The position numbers and the translations under genes were made by a program. The notes under the pieces were generated by a model. It was not told the DNA's origin. It saw nothing but the letters and a program-made list of their open reading frames with translations, and did no database searches. From Firmicutes bacterium UBA3871 (GTDB taxonomy: Bacteria > Bacillota > Clostridia > Peptostreptococcales > Anaerovoracaceae): a stretch of 9,765 bases of DNA. This document shows, in pieces, positions 1-6,758 of the stretch. The stretch lies in NCBI GenBank assembly GCA_002392265.1, contig DGGP01000146.1, forward strand, positions 1 through 9,765. Reading direction: 5' to 3'. Numbering within the stretch: the first letter of the stretch is position 1; each line of letters opens with the position of its first letter.

Positions 1-184
1 TCACGAATAAAAATAATCGAATGTCTATCCTTGTGACAGCACCGCTTTCACCTTCGACAAAAGAAGCTCTTTCCCGTAAAATACCCGCAAAAAAACATAC
101 TGCGATTAATAGAAGACACACCGCATTGACTGTCAGGATTCTTTTTTTATTTAAAATCTCTTTTCCTTTTCCCTGCGAGGTCAT
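1..184 (-). CDS. Partial membrane-anchored protein of unknown function (3' end outside window)
   Basis: An open frame begins with ATG at 184 and stays open for 61 codons to the left edge, so only the N-terminus is seen. It has a short basic cytoplasmic lead (many Lys/Arg up to about residue 16), one hydrophobic segment at about residues 17-35 (ILTVNAVCLLIAVCFFAGIL), then a polar stretch (RERASFVEGESGAVTR). I see no lipobox Cys and no convincing signal-peptidase site, so a signal anchor is likely. It starts 4 nt after the stop of the histidine kinase, so the two are probably co-transcribed. An AGGAG lies 13 nt before the ATG, slightly far, with an AAAGGG directly before it. I do not recognise the family. 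Its position after the kinase suggests, without proving, a role in the same sensory unit. Confidence 0.5.
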   Translation of the reverse strand, partial: MTSQGKGKEILNKKRILTVNAVCLLLIAVCFFAGILRERASFVEGESGAVTRIDIRLFLFV

Positions 185-188
185 CCCT

Positions 189-2249
189 TTAGCTTTGCTC
201 CTGTTTCAGCTCCCGCCTCAGTATATTGGTTAAGGCATAGATATCCAGCGGCTTTGAAATATGCGCATTCATTCCTGCTTCACCGGCTCTCTTTATGTCC
301 TCTTCAAAAGTGTTTGCAGTCATGGCTATTACTGTTGTCTTTGCCTTTTCTTCGTCCTCGAGTTCGCGAATTGCCTGAGTTGCCTCATATCCGTTCATTA
401 CCGGCATTTCAACATCCATAAACACCGCAAAATATGTCCCCGCAGGAGCCATCTTTATCTTTTGCAGCGCAATACCCGCATCCTCTGCAAGGTCGACGTC
501 AAACTCCGCTTCTTTGAAAATCTCGTTTGCAATTTCAAGATTTAAATCGTTATCATCAACTATCAGCACGCGCCTGCCGCGACCGATTGCTTTTGCCAGT
601 TCAAGCTGTTCCTGAAGACTAAAGGTCGTTTCGCTTTCTTCCTTTTGCTCTTCATTTTTAGCTACGACATTTTCGTAAATTCTCTTTCCCTTTACGCTCT
701 CTATCGCTTCGTCTGTCTCAGGCTTTAATCCGAGTGCTTCTTCTTCGTCCTGGAAGCCTCTTGCAGGCTTTGGAGATCTGACAGGTCCGCCCGGGCTGAT
801 TCTCTTTTCACGCTCGCTCTGTCTGAAAGTAAGGAGCAACTTGAATGTGGTTCCCTGACCCGGCTCACTTTCAACGGTTATTTCACCGTTCATCAAATCA
901 ACCAGGCTCTTTGTAATCGACATCCCAAGTCCGGAAGAGTTCTCATCCTGCGACTGCTGGCTGCTCTCCATCTCGTAAGGGTCCCAGATATGCTCCATCT
1001 CTTGTTCTGTCATGCCTTTGCCCGTGTCGCGAACGGAAAAGGCATAGCTTCCCGTGCCGCGGCGGCTTTCTGCTCTCTGTCTTACCCGAAGCTCGACAGT
1101 CCCGCCTTCGCCTGTAAAGCGTATTGCGTTTGAAACCAGGTTTAGCAGAATCTGGTTCATGCGGAGCTTGTCACAGAAAACCATATCGTCAATCAGCGCG
1201 TTTCGGTTTACGACAAAGTGGATACCCTTTTCCTGTGCCTGTTCGATGAATATATCCTCCGTCTCGTCGAGAATATCATTTAGGCTGCAAGGTGCTTCCT
1301 CGAGCTTGATTTTGCCGCTTTCAATGCGTCTCATGTCGAGTACATCGTTTATCAGCGAAAGTAGGTGCTTGCCCGAAGACATAACCTTGCTGAGATATTC
1401 ATCGACCTTTTGCGGCTCGTTTAAATGAACTCTGGCGAGCGTAGTAAAACCGAGAACCGCATTCATAGGTGTCCTGATATCATGAGACATATTCGACAGG
1501 AAGGACGACTTTGCGAGATTTGCACGCTCTGCTTTGTTAAGAGCATTCATCAGCATGGACCTCTGTCTGATTTCGGTCTGCTTTTCATCGTCCACATTTG
1601 CAAAGCCGTAAACGACTTTGCTTAAATCGTCGCCGATTTTGCTGACCTTTATCTGCCCGTAAATCTGTTTGCCTTCGTTTTCCTCGATATATGTAAATGT
1701 AAAATATTTCTGATCCTTTAATGCGTTTCTGATATATTCCGGTGAAGAAACCTCCAAAAAGCCCTCTCTGTAATCCTCGGCAATATAATTTTCAGCATAT
1801 TTTTGCAGTGCTTTGTCTATCGTGCCGGTCAGAAAAGCATCGGCCCCCGGAAACTCTTTTATCGCATCCTCTGCGATTAAAGGCTCAAATTTGCCGCTAT
1901 TTAAATCGATTTCATACGCAGCATTGAAATTACTGAGGAGAACCTGAATGACCTCCATACGATGAAACGCCTTTTCCTCTGCGTCCGCATTGATTTCCTT
2001 TTGCCAGAAAAACAGGCATATCAGATATATCAAAAAGCTGACAACTGTGAGAGCCACAAAAATGCCGACCGACTGCTGGCTGATTGCCACCTTTTGGTCG
2101 GTGGTCATTTCCGCCTTTTTGATTTCACTGAAAAACCAGATGATAATCCCCACAAAAGCAAGTAAAAGCGCCACTGTTGCGGTTATTACCCGCAAGTAGT
2201 GTCGCTTTTCCTTTAATGTTAGTGTCTCTGAAACTGTATTTTTTTCCAT
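189..2249 (-). CDS. Hybrid sensor histidine kinase with C-terminal receiver domain
   Basis: Inner-membrane sensor kinase that autophosphorylates on His and passes phosphate to its own receiver Asp. Of 686 residues, two membrane segments lie at about 21-41 and 61-82, separated by only about 20 residues, so there is no sizeable extracellular sensor. Residues 85-225 form a cytosolic PAS-like input region (similarity judged by eye). The HisKA core is SNMSHDIRTPMN with His256. The ATPase domain shows the N-box (NLVSN, about 370-374), G1 (DTGKGM, from 408) and G2 (SGLGMS, about 439-444). A charged linker (about 480-550) leads to a receiver with acidic pocket Asp565/566, phospho-acceptor Asp612 (FMDVEMP), Thr644 and Lys666 (SKPLD). 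No DNA-binding or Hpt domain follows, so an external Hpt protein or regulator is expected. I chose ATG at 2249 over GTG at 2252 because it gives 7 nt spacing to GAGG. It lies 24 nt after the nucleotidyltransferase stop, probably in the same operon. The signal is unknown. Confidence 0.93.
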   Translation of the reverse strand: MEKNTVSETLTLKEKRHYLRVITATVALLLAFVGIIIWFFSEIKKAEMTTDQKVAISQQSVGIFVALTVVSFLIYLICLFFWQKEINADAEEKAFHRMEVIQVLLSNFNAAYEIDLNSGKFEPLIAEDAIKEFPGADAFLTGTIDKALQKYAENYIAEDYREGFLEVSSPEYIRNALKDQKYFTFTYIEENEGKQIYGQIKVSKIGDDLSKVVYGFANVDDEKQTEIRQRSMLMNALNKAERANLAKSSFLSNMSHDIRTPMNAVLGFTTLARVHLNEPQKVDEYLSKVMSSGKHLLSLINDVLDMRRIESGKIKLEEAPCSLNDILDETEDIFIEQAQEKGIHFVVNRNALIDDMVFCDKLRMNQILLNLVSNAIRFTGEGGTVELRVRQRAESRRGTGSYAFSVRDTGKGMTEQEMEHIWDPYEMESSQQSQDENSSGLGMSITKSLVDLMNGEITVESEPGQGTTFKLLLTFRQSEREKRISPGGPVRSPKPARGFQDEEEALGLKPETDEAIESVKGKRIYENVVAKNEEQKEESETTFSLQEQLELAKAIGRGRRVLIVDDNDLNLEIANEIFKEAEFDVDLAEDAGIALQKIKMAPAGTYFAVFMDVEMPVMNGYEATQAIRELEDEEKAKTTVIAMTANTFEEDIKRAGEAGMNAHISKPLDIYALTNILRRELKQEQS

Positions 2250-2273
2250 CACAAAACCTCTTTTTTAAAGACG

Positions 2274-3188
2274 CTATTTCCAAAGCTTTTCAGGATAGAG
2301 TCCCTTGTCCTTCATTGCCTGAAGAGCGTCAACAACACCCTGTCTGTCCTCTTTATAGGTAACACCTATCCATCTGTCAGAGGAGCGAAGCATACGAACG
2401 CTGATCTTTTCCTCTTTGAGAAGTCTCTCGACCGTAAACGGCAAAAGATATTCTCCCTTTAACGGATTATTCTTTAGTGCATCGTCGAGGAATGCCGGAA
2501 GACCTGCCTCGAGCTCTTTCATAAAGCCCTTTGTAAATCCCCAAAAGTTCATCGAAACCGGTGTGCCCTCAGGCACGCTGACAAATGTTTTTCCGTCATC
2601 TTCCGTATAAGCAATGCCGCCGTCATGCCACATTATTTTTGTTCTCTCGTCTATGCGGGCCAGATAGCCATTGCCATCCTCCTCGCATACACCCCTTGCG
2701 ACCGAACCGTTCTCTGTCAGAGTCTTTTCAAGCTCATATGCCACCATGCAGTAATGGTTTTCCTCCGCAGTCTTCAGGTAATCATACATGCTCTGGAATG
2801 CACCGGGACCGTAATAGTCATCTGCGTTTATTACGCAAAACGGACCATCAACCAGGTGCCTTGCCGCAAGAACGGCATGACAAGTACCCCAAGGCTTTAC
2901 TCTGCCTTCGGGAACCCGGTAACCGGCAGGTATGTCGTCAAGCTCCTGAAAAGCATATTCCACCTGCATAAACCTGTCCGATCTGCCCTCTATCAGTTTT
3001 TTAAAGTCTTCCTCGATTTCGTGTTTTATTATGAAAATCACTTTTTCGAAGCCGGCCATCATTGCATCATAAATTGAAAAATCGATAATGGCTTCCCCGC
3101 CGCTACCGACAGGATCCATCTGCTTCAGTCCACCGTATCTCGAGCCCATTCCCGCTGCCATTATTACCAGTACGGGTTCTTTATTCAT
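2274..3188 (-). CDS. Sugar-phosphate nucleotidyltransferase family protein
   Basis: Probable cytosolic enzyme that transfers a nucleotidyl group from an NTP to a sugar phosphate or related phosphate, making an activated precursor for envelope polymers; the exact substrate is not readable. The 304-residue protein opens with the GT-A/Rossmann-type nucleotide-binding loop IMAAGMGSRYGG (9-20) followed by LKQ. WGTCHAVLAA (100-109) and the metal-binding NADDYYG (121-127, Asp123/Asp124) follow, then MNFWGF (213-218). This signature differs from classical GalU or RmlA, so I give no symbol. The start at 3188 is fixed by AAGGAG 8 nt upstream and by the nucleotide-binding motif beginning soon after; the frame is open further upstream, but that extension has no family features and would include the upstream terminator. 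It is first in a minus-strand group with the histidine kinase. Confidence 0.88.
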   Translation of the reverse strand: MNKEPVLVIMAAGMGSRYGGLKQMDPVGSGGEAIIDFSIYDAMMAGFEKVIFIIKHEIEEDFKKLIEGRSDRFMQVEYAFQELDDIPAGYRVPEGRVKPWGTCHAVLAARHLVDGPFCVINADDYYGPGAFQSMYDYLKTAEENHYCMVAYELEKTLTENGSVARGVCEEDGNGYLARIDERTKIMWHDGGIAYTEDDGKTFVSVPEGTPVSMNFWGFTKGFMKELEAGLPAFLDDALKNNPLKGEYLLPFTVERLLKEEKISVRMLRSSDRWIGVTYKEDRQGVVDALQAMKDKGLYPEKLWK

Positions 3189-3252
3189 CAAGCATTCTCC
3201 TTTTCTGTCTGTTTCTTCTTTTTGCTTTCTTTTATGATAAAGCAAGCTGTTC

Positions 3253-3294
3253 AAAAAAGCAAGATGCCACATCTTACGACGTGGCACCTTGCTT
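3253..3294 (-). terminator. Strong rho-independent terminator, possibly an attenuator, between the acyltransferase and the nucleotidyltransferase
   Basis: Arms at 3257-3273 and 3278-3294 form a 17-bp stem around a 4-nt loop. On the minus strand the loop reads GTAA, a GNRA-type tetraloop, imperfect positions become G-U pairs, and six T follow (3253-3258). The stem and T-run polarity fit minus-strand termination. It lies 116 nt past the acyltransferase stop and 64 nt before the nucleotidyltransferase start. It either ends the trpS-LysR-acyltransferase transcript or regulates entry into the next operon. Confidence 0.85.
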
Positions 3295-3335
3295 ATTGAA
3301 AGTGTTGTGATGAGAAAATTTCAAATTCATTATCG

Positions 3336-3341
3336 ATTATA
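3336..3341 (-). promoter_or_regulatory. Candidate -10 box for the nucleotidyltransferase operon
   Basis: On the minus strand this is a perfect TATAAT in very AT-rich DNA. The -35 is poor: only TTTTAC or TTTTTA is found at 17-18 bp spacing. If used, transcription would begin near 3329 and the leader would cross the hairpin at 3253-3294, making it an attenuator. No better promoter was seen between the hairpin and the gene. Confidence 0.3.
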
Positions 3342-3360
3342 TGATATCATTCAACCATGT

Positions 3361-3378
3361 AAAAAGCAAGTGCTTTTT
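3361..3378 (-). terminator. Short hairpin just after the acyltransferase gene, weak terminator candidate
   Basis: AAAAAGCA and TGCTTTTT form an 8-bp perfect inverted repeat with a 2-nt centre, ending 32 nt past the acyltransferase stop. The T-run is the 3' arm itself and nothing U-rich follows on the minus strand, so termination would be inefficient. The T-rich arm could also protect the 3' end or feed the alternative pairing described in the findings. Confidence 0.35.
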
Positions 3379-3409
3379 GAAAAAATATTGCAACATTTTA
3401 ACCCGCTGT

Positions 3410-4213
3410 CTATTCTTCGGTCTCTTCCTCTCCTAAAGGGCGCTCCGGCTGTGGCTCGAATTTATTAAGTGCATCCCTGACAATCCAAAAGGTTGTTTCC
3501 GGGAGCTCGTTCTGCTCATGTCTTGAAAGGTCCTTTGTTTCAATAGGCTTGTGAATAATCATTTTTGCATGATTGCCCTTGAAATAACCTTGGCTCTCAA
3601 AATAAGTATAGGTATTGCTGAGCGTAATCGGCACCACCGGAACACCGGCCTTTGTAGCCAGCTTCAGGCTGCCTTTTTTGAAGGCTCTCATCGGGTTTCC
3701 GTGAGAACGCGTACCCTCGGGAAAGACGAGAATCGAAAAACCGTTGTTCAAAAGCTCAACAGCTTCATTTATGGTTTTGAGCGCTTCTCTGGAATTTCCT
3801 CTTTCTAGGAAAAGGGTATGGAAATCAAGCATCCAGGCAGAATATCCCGGTATGTGCGATAAATCGGTCTTTGCCAAAAATCCGAACTGGAATTTATCGA
3901 GAACGGAATAGAGCACCGGAATATCGCCATAGCCCTGGTGATTTGCAACGAAAACAACAGGCCCTTTTTCCGGCAGGTTTTCATATCCCTCTACATCGAC
4001 GGTTGCACCGAAAACCTTCATCAGATATCTCGCCCATTTTGTGCAGGCTGTTCTGATGATTTCCTGTTCCTTTGCATAATCGCCTTCTGCATGAGCCTTG
4101 CGGGCAGCAATCTGCTCGGGCTTTATAAGCAGCAGGGCTTTGTAAACCTTTATTACCGGAATAATGTTTTGGATTATCTTGAATTTCTTTTTCTCTTTGA
4201 GTTCAATCTCCAT
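3410..4213 (-). CDS. plsC: 1-acyl-sn-glycerol-3-phosphate acyltransferase (PlsC-type)
   Basis: Membrane-associated acyltransferase expected to acylate lysophosphatidic acid to phosphatidic acid, the second acylation step of phospholipid synthesis. The 267-residue protein has the family's four blocks: NHQGYGD with catalytic His92 and Asp97, a second block around FLERGNSREA (135-144), FPEGTRS (164-170) which binds the glycerol phosphate, and VPVVPIT (191-197). The basic N-terminus and the stretch at about 15-31 (QNIIPVIKVYKALLLIK) may associate with the membrane. The C-terminus is strongly acidic. ATG at 4213 follows the LysR stop by 6 nt, with a modest AGGTAGAG signal upstream, suggesting translational coupling. 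It is third in the trpS operon. Related lysophospholipid acyltransferases share these motifs, so the substrate is inferred. Confidence 0.87.
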   Translation of the reverse strand: MEIELKEKKKFKIIQNIIPVIKVYKALLLIKPEQIAARKAHAEGDYAKEQEIIRTACTKWARYLMKVFGATVDVEGYENLPEKGPVVFVANHQGYGDIPVLYSVLDKFQFGFLAKTDLSHIPGYSAWMLDFHTLFLERGNSREALKTINEAVELLNNGFSILVFPEGTRSHGNPMRAFKKGSLKLATKAGVPVVPITLSNTYTYFESQGYFKGNHAKMIIHKPIETKDLSRHEQNELPETTFWIVRDALNKFEPQPERPLGEEETEE

Positions 4214-4219
4214 AAATCT

Positions 4220-5137
4220 CTACCTGTCTTTCAATATCTCTTTCAGTATCCTGATGTACTCTTTGGCATTATCGCTCAGCGCCGCATCTTCAATCTTTAT
4301 GTAGCCTATGTGCATATTGTCTATTTCGTCGGAAATAGGGCGCGCTACGATGCGCTCGTCAACATAGCCCTTTGGCAATATTCCGCTTCCTGTGGAAACT
4401 GCGTCGGTGTTGGCGATGATGTTGTAAAGTGTGGCACGATCATTGATCTTGATCAGTCTGTCATATTCGTATATGTCGTTCATGCCCACTTCCTCCGCAA
4501 AGCCGAGAGGTGTGGCTTCGTCTTTCTCAAAAACCACGCAAGGGTACTGCCCGAGCTCTGCCAGGCTTACACTCTTTTGTGCGGCAAGAGGGTGGTGGCG
4601 ATTAAAGAAGGCCTTCGGTCTTGCTTCTGCGATAGGGCGGAATTCAAGCCTTGCGTCTCTGAAGATGTGCTCGAGATACTTTTGTGTGATGTCGGAAAAG
4701 TAAAGTATGCCCAGCTCGCTTTTGCGCGTGGAAACGTCTTCGATGACCTGGCCCATGTCGCATTCCATGATTTTGAAATCGTATGCGTCGGTGGTCTGCT
4801 TCTTTACGAAGTGAACGAAGGCTTCCGTACAGAATGCATATCTTTGAAGCGAAATCGCAAAGCGCGGCTCTTCTTCTTTTCCTTTTGTTTTATAGTACTT
4901 TCGGATTTTCTTTTCCTGCTCGAGCAGAGGACGGATATTTGCTATGAACTCCTGACCTTCCTCGGTAACAGTAATTCCGCGGTTTGTGCGGCGGAAAATC
5001 ATAATTCCCAGCTCTTCCTCGACCTCTTTAATTGCAGCCGAAACAGTGGACTGCGACATAAACAGGTTTTTTGCGGCCTGATTAATCGATCCACTGTTGT
5101 AAATCTCCATGATGTATCTGAGTTGTAATAGTGTCAT
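4220..5137 (-). CDS. LysR-type transcriptional regulator
   Basis: Cytosolic DNA-binding regulator of 305 residues, the usual LysR length. The N-terminal winged helix-turn-helix covers about residues 2-60 (LQLRYIMEIYNSGSINQAAK, then the recognition helix around SQSTVSAAIKEVEEELG), followed by a linker helix and a ligand-binding domain from about residue 91 (FAISLQRYAFCTEAF) to the end. The co-inducer is unknown. ATG at 5137 has AAAGGA 6 nt upstream, and the conserved start TLLQLRY supports it. Unlike typical LysR genes it is not divergent from a target: it sits 18 nt after trpS and 6 nt before the acyltransferase on the same strand, so it is probably expressed with them, and its target may be elsewhere. 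Confidence 0.93.
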   Translation of the reverse strand: MTLLQLRYIMEIYNSGSINQAAKNLFMSQSTVSAAIKEVEEELGIMIFRRTNRGITVTEEGQEFIANIRPLLEQEKKIRKYYKTKGKEEEPRFAISLQRYAFCTEAFVHFVKKQTTDAYDFKIMECDMGQVIEDVSTRKSELGILYFSDITQKYLEHIFRDARLEFRPIAEARPKAFFNRHHPLAAQKSVSLAELGQYPCVVFEKDEATPLGFAEEVGMNDIYEYDRLIKINDRATLYNIIANTDAVSTGSGILPKGYVDERIVARPISDEIDNMHIGYIKIEDAALSDNAKEYIRILKEILKDR

Positions 5138-5155
5138 AACTATCCTTTACGGTTC

Positions 5156-6142
5156 CTATTTGCGGCCGAGACCGAAGGTATCAAATACTCTCTTAAGCGT
5201 TCTTTCTGCAATTACGGAAGCTTTTTCGCGGCCCTCGTCAAGTGCGGTGATAAGCTCCTGCGACCGGCGGATTTCATTGAATCTCTCACGAATCGGACGA
5301 ATTCCGTCGATGGAGATTTCCACCAAATCTTTTTTGAAATCGCCATAGCCCTTTCCTTCGTAAAGCTTTTCGATTTCCTCCATGCTCTTTCCGGAAAAGA
5401 CGGAATAGATGGTCATGAGGTTTGCTACTCCCGGCTGGTTTTCAACATCATAGTGAACTCTTGCCAGTGAGTCTGTAGTGGCCTTCATGATGGATTTTTT
5501 GATCTTGCTGTCGTCGTCAAGCAGCGAAATGCGGCTGTGAGGATTCTCGGCAGACTTGCTCATCTTGGAGGTCGGATCGTCGAGAGCCATAATTCTGGCG
5601 CCTTCCTTCATGAAGCGGCCCTCCGGAACAACAAATACCTTTTTGTCAAAGCGGTTGTTTACTCTGATTGCGATGTCGCGAGTAAGCTCAATATGCTGCT
5701 TCTGGTCGTTTCCTACCGGCACGATATCGGAATCGTACAGCAGAATGTCTGCTGCCATCAAAAGAGGGTAGGAGAATATGCCCGTCGGTGCGGACTCCTT
5801 GCCCTTTGCTTTATCTTTAAACTGAGTCATTCTCGAGAGTTCACCTGTGTAGGAATTGCAAGTGAGTACCCAAGACAGTTCGGCATGCTGAGACACCTCG
5901 GACTGAACGAAGATGGTTGATCTTTTCGGATCAATCCCCACTGCCATATAGAGTGCCGCAATGTCAAGGATATGACTGCGGAGCTCTTTCGGATCCTGTG
6001 GCAGAGTAATTGAATGCATGTCTACTACACAGTAAACGCATTCCGCTTCGTCTTGCAACTCTACGAACTGTTTCAGCGCGCCAAGATAATTACCGATGTG
6101 TAAATTTCCTGTTGGCTGCACGCCTGAAAATACTCTTTTCAT
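5156..6142 (-). CDS. trpS: Tryptophanyl-tRNA synthetase
   Basis: Cytosolic class I aminoacyl-tRNA synthetase that charges tRNA-Trp using ATP. The 328 residues match the bacterial TrpS length. The N-terminus VFSGVQPTGNLHIGNYLGAL carries the HIGH-type motif HIGN at 15-18; the second signature KMSKS is at 193-197. Between them are the family-typical SYPLLMAADILLYDSDIVPVG region (124-144) and GNDQKQHIELTRDIA. ATG at 6142 is supported by AAAGGAG 9 nt upstream and by the motif position. It is first in a minus-strand operon with a LysR regulator and an acyltransferase. A sigma-A promoter lies close upstream, and the leader of about 32 nt is too short for a T-box, so tRNA-sensing leader control seems absent. 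All catalytic signatures look intact. Confidence 0.97.
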   Translation of the reverse strand: MKRVFSGVQPTGNLHIGNYLGALKQFVELQDEAECVYCVVDMHSITLPQDPKELRSHILDIAALYMAVGIDPKRSTIFVQSEVSQHAELSWVLTCNSYTGELSRMTQFKDKAKGKESAPTGIFSYPLLMAADILLYDSDIVPVGNDQKQHIELTRDIAIRVNNRFDKKVFVVPEGRFMKEGARIMALDDPTSKMSKSAENPHSRISLLDDDSKIKKSIMKATTDSLARVHYDVENQPGVANLMTIYSVFSGKSMEEIEKLYEGKGYGDFKKDLVEISIDGIRPIRERFNEIRRSQELITALDEGREKASVIAERTLKRVFDTFGLGRK

Positions 6143-6180
6143 TTACTTTAGCTCCTTTTTTGTTTTTACTTAATAGCAAT

Positions 6181-6209
6181 AGAATACTCTTTTTTTTCTT
6201 TTTTGTCAA
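6181..6209 (-). promoter_or_regulatory. Sigma-A-type promoter of the trpS operon
   Basis: On the minus strand a perfect -35 TTGACA (6204-6209) is followed after exactly 17 bp by a -10 of TATTCT (6181-6186, four of six consensus bases). The spacer is almost all adenine on this strand. Transcription would start near 6174, giving a leader of about 32 nt that contains the AAAGGAG of trpS. Confidence 0.65.
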
Positions 6210-6215
6210 AAGGCG

Positions 6216-6265
6216 AATCTGGGGACAGGCACCAAAGTGGAATTTTTTCTAATTTGGGGACAGGT
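6216..6265 (+). repeat. GGGGACAGG hairpin repeat, copy 1 (REP-like)
   Basis: A 50-bp element with two same-direction GGGGACAGG motifs (6221-6229 and 6256-6264) 35 bp apart. Its centre is a hairpin: CCAAAGTGG (6232-6240), loop AATTTTTT (6241-6248), CTAATTTGG (6249-6257), with one mismatch and one G-T pair. An inverted second copy lies at 7583-7632. From memory, GGGGACAGG-type repeats are spread through many genomes and occur near REP-associated tyrosine (Y1) transposases; no transposase is present here. The element sits exactly between the trpS -35 and the anti-sigma promoter candidates. Confidence 0.8.
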
Positions 6266-6268
6266 TCG

Positions 6269-6294
6269 GTTTATTCCATTGATTTTTGTGGTAT
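6269..6294 (+). promoter_or_regulatory. Candidate SigB-class promoter of the anti-sigma/sigma operon
   Basis: GTTTAT (6269-6274), 14 bp, then TGGTAT (6289-6294). The known SigB-class consensus is about GTTTAA-N12-15-GGGTAT, so each box differs at one position. Transcription would start near 6301, about 53 nt before the anti-sigma ATG. If real, the sigma factor encoded here could drive its own operon. The match is by eye, and short motifs of this kind can occur by chance in AT-rich DNA. Confidence 0.45.
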
Positions 6295-6307
6295 TTTGAA
6301 ATATATT
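6279..6307 (+). promoter_or_regulatory. Candidate sigma-A-type promoter of the anti-sigma/sigma operon
   Basis: TTGATT (6279-6284), a 17-bp spacer, then TATATT (6302-6307): four of six and five of six consensus bases at ideal spacing. It overlaps the SigB-like boxes, so basal and autoregulated start sites may coexist or compete. Confidence 0.45.
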
Positions 6308-6353
6308 AAAATAGTAAAATTGCAAACATAACATATTGTGAAAGGAGCTATAT

Positions 6354-6758
6354 ATGGGAGACAAAGTCAGACTTGAGGTTCCCGGAAAGCTGGAATATAT
6401 GCAGACCGTGCGCCTTACCGTGGGCGGGATCGCTTCGACCTGCGGCTTTGACGTTGAAAAGGTAAACGATATTCAGCTCGCTGTCGAAGACGCCATCAAA
6501 TTCGTCGTTTGCCACGGTGGAGAAGGCTTTAGCGAGTCCTTTGATATCGAGGCAGAGCTTGAAAAAGACCGCCTGATTATCAGCGTTTCGGACTACTGCA
6601 GCAAGGGCAAAATCACAAAGGAGCACAGACTGTTCTGCATGCGCTGCCCTGAAGAAGGCGACATGGGGATTTTCGTAATCGAAAGTCTTATGGATTCATA
6701 TAAACTGGAAGTTCGTGAAGATGGCAATAAAAAATTGATAATGGTGAAGAATAAATGA
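6354..6758 (+). CDS. RsbW/SpoIIAB-like anti-sigma factor with degenerate ATP site
   Basis: Predicted small cytosolic protein (134 residues) of the GHKL-fold RsbW/SpoIIAB family, whose members bind a SigB/SigF-type sigma factor and phosphorylate an anti-anti-sigma partner. The fold is visible from LTVGGIASTCGF (21-32), the N-box helix IQLAVEDAIKFVVCHGG (40-56), the G1 strand LIISVSD (74-80) and the G2 region GDMGIFVIESLMD (102-114). The usual N-box pattern is SEAxTNA; here it reads EDAIKFV, so the Glu is Asp46 and the Mg-binding Asn is Phe50. G1 lacks the DxGxG glycines (DYCSKG). ATP binding or kinase activity may therefore be weak or lost. AAAGGAG lies 6 nt before the ATG. Its last four bases overlap the sigma gene start, implying coupled, roughly equal synthesis. 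Confidence 0.85.
   Translation: MGDKVRLEVPGKLEYMQTVRLTVGGIASTCGFDVEKVNDIQLAVEDAIKFVVCHGGEGFSESFDIEAELEKDRLIISVSDYCSKGKITKEHRLFCMRCPEEGDMGIFVIESLMDSYKLEVREDGNKKLIMVKNK

Noticed and set aside
2250..2252. GTG start for the histidine kinase, one codon upstream
   Set aside because: The adjacent ATG at 2249 has better spacing to GAGG (7 nt rather than 4). The difference is one residue.
3189..3287. N-terminal extension of the nucleotidyltransferase to an ATG at 3287
   Set aside because: The extension would be coded by the terminator hairpin and leader; the ATG at 3188 has AAGGAG at 8 nt and starts just before the nucleotide-binding motif.
3938..5128. Long plus-strand open frame of about 396 codons opposite the LysR and acyltransferase genes
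   Set aside because: It is antisense to two well-supported genes with clear family motifs, is rich in Phe/Cys/Leu as antisense frames often are, and shows no recognisable family or suitable ribosome binding site.
6143..6353. T-box riboswitch upstream of trpS
   Set aside because: No T-box consensus or specifier stem is visible on the minus strand, and the predicted leader is about 32 nt.
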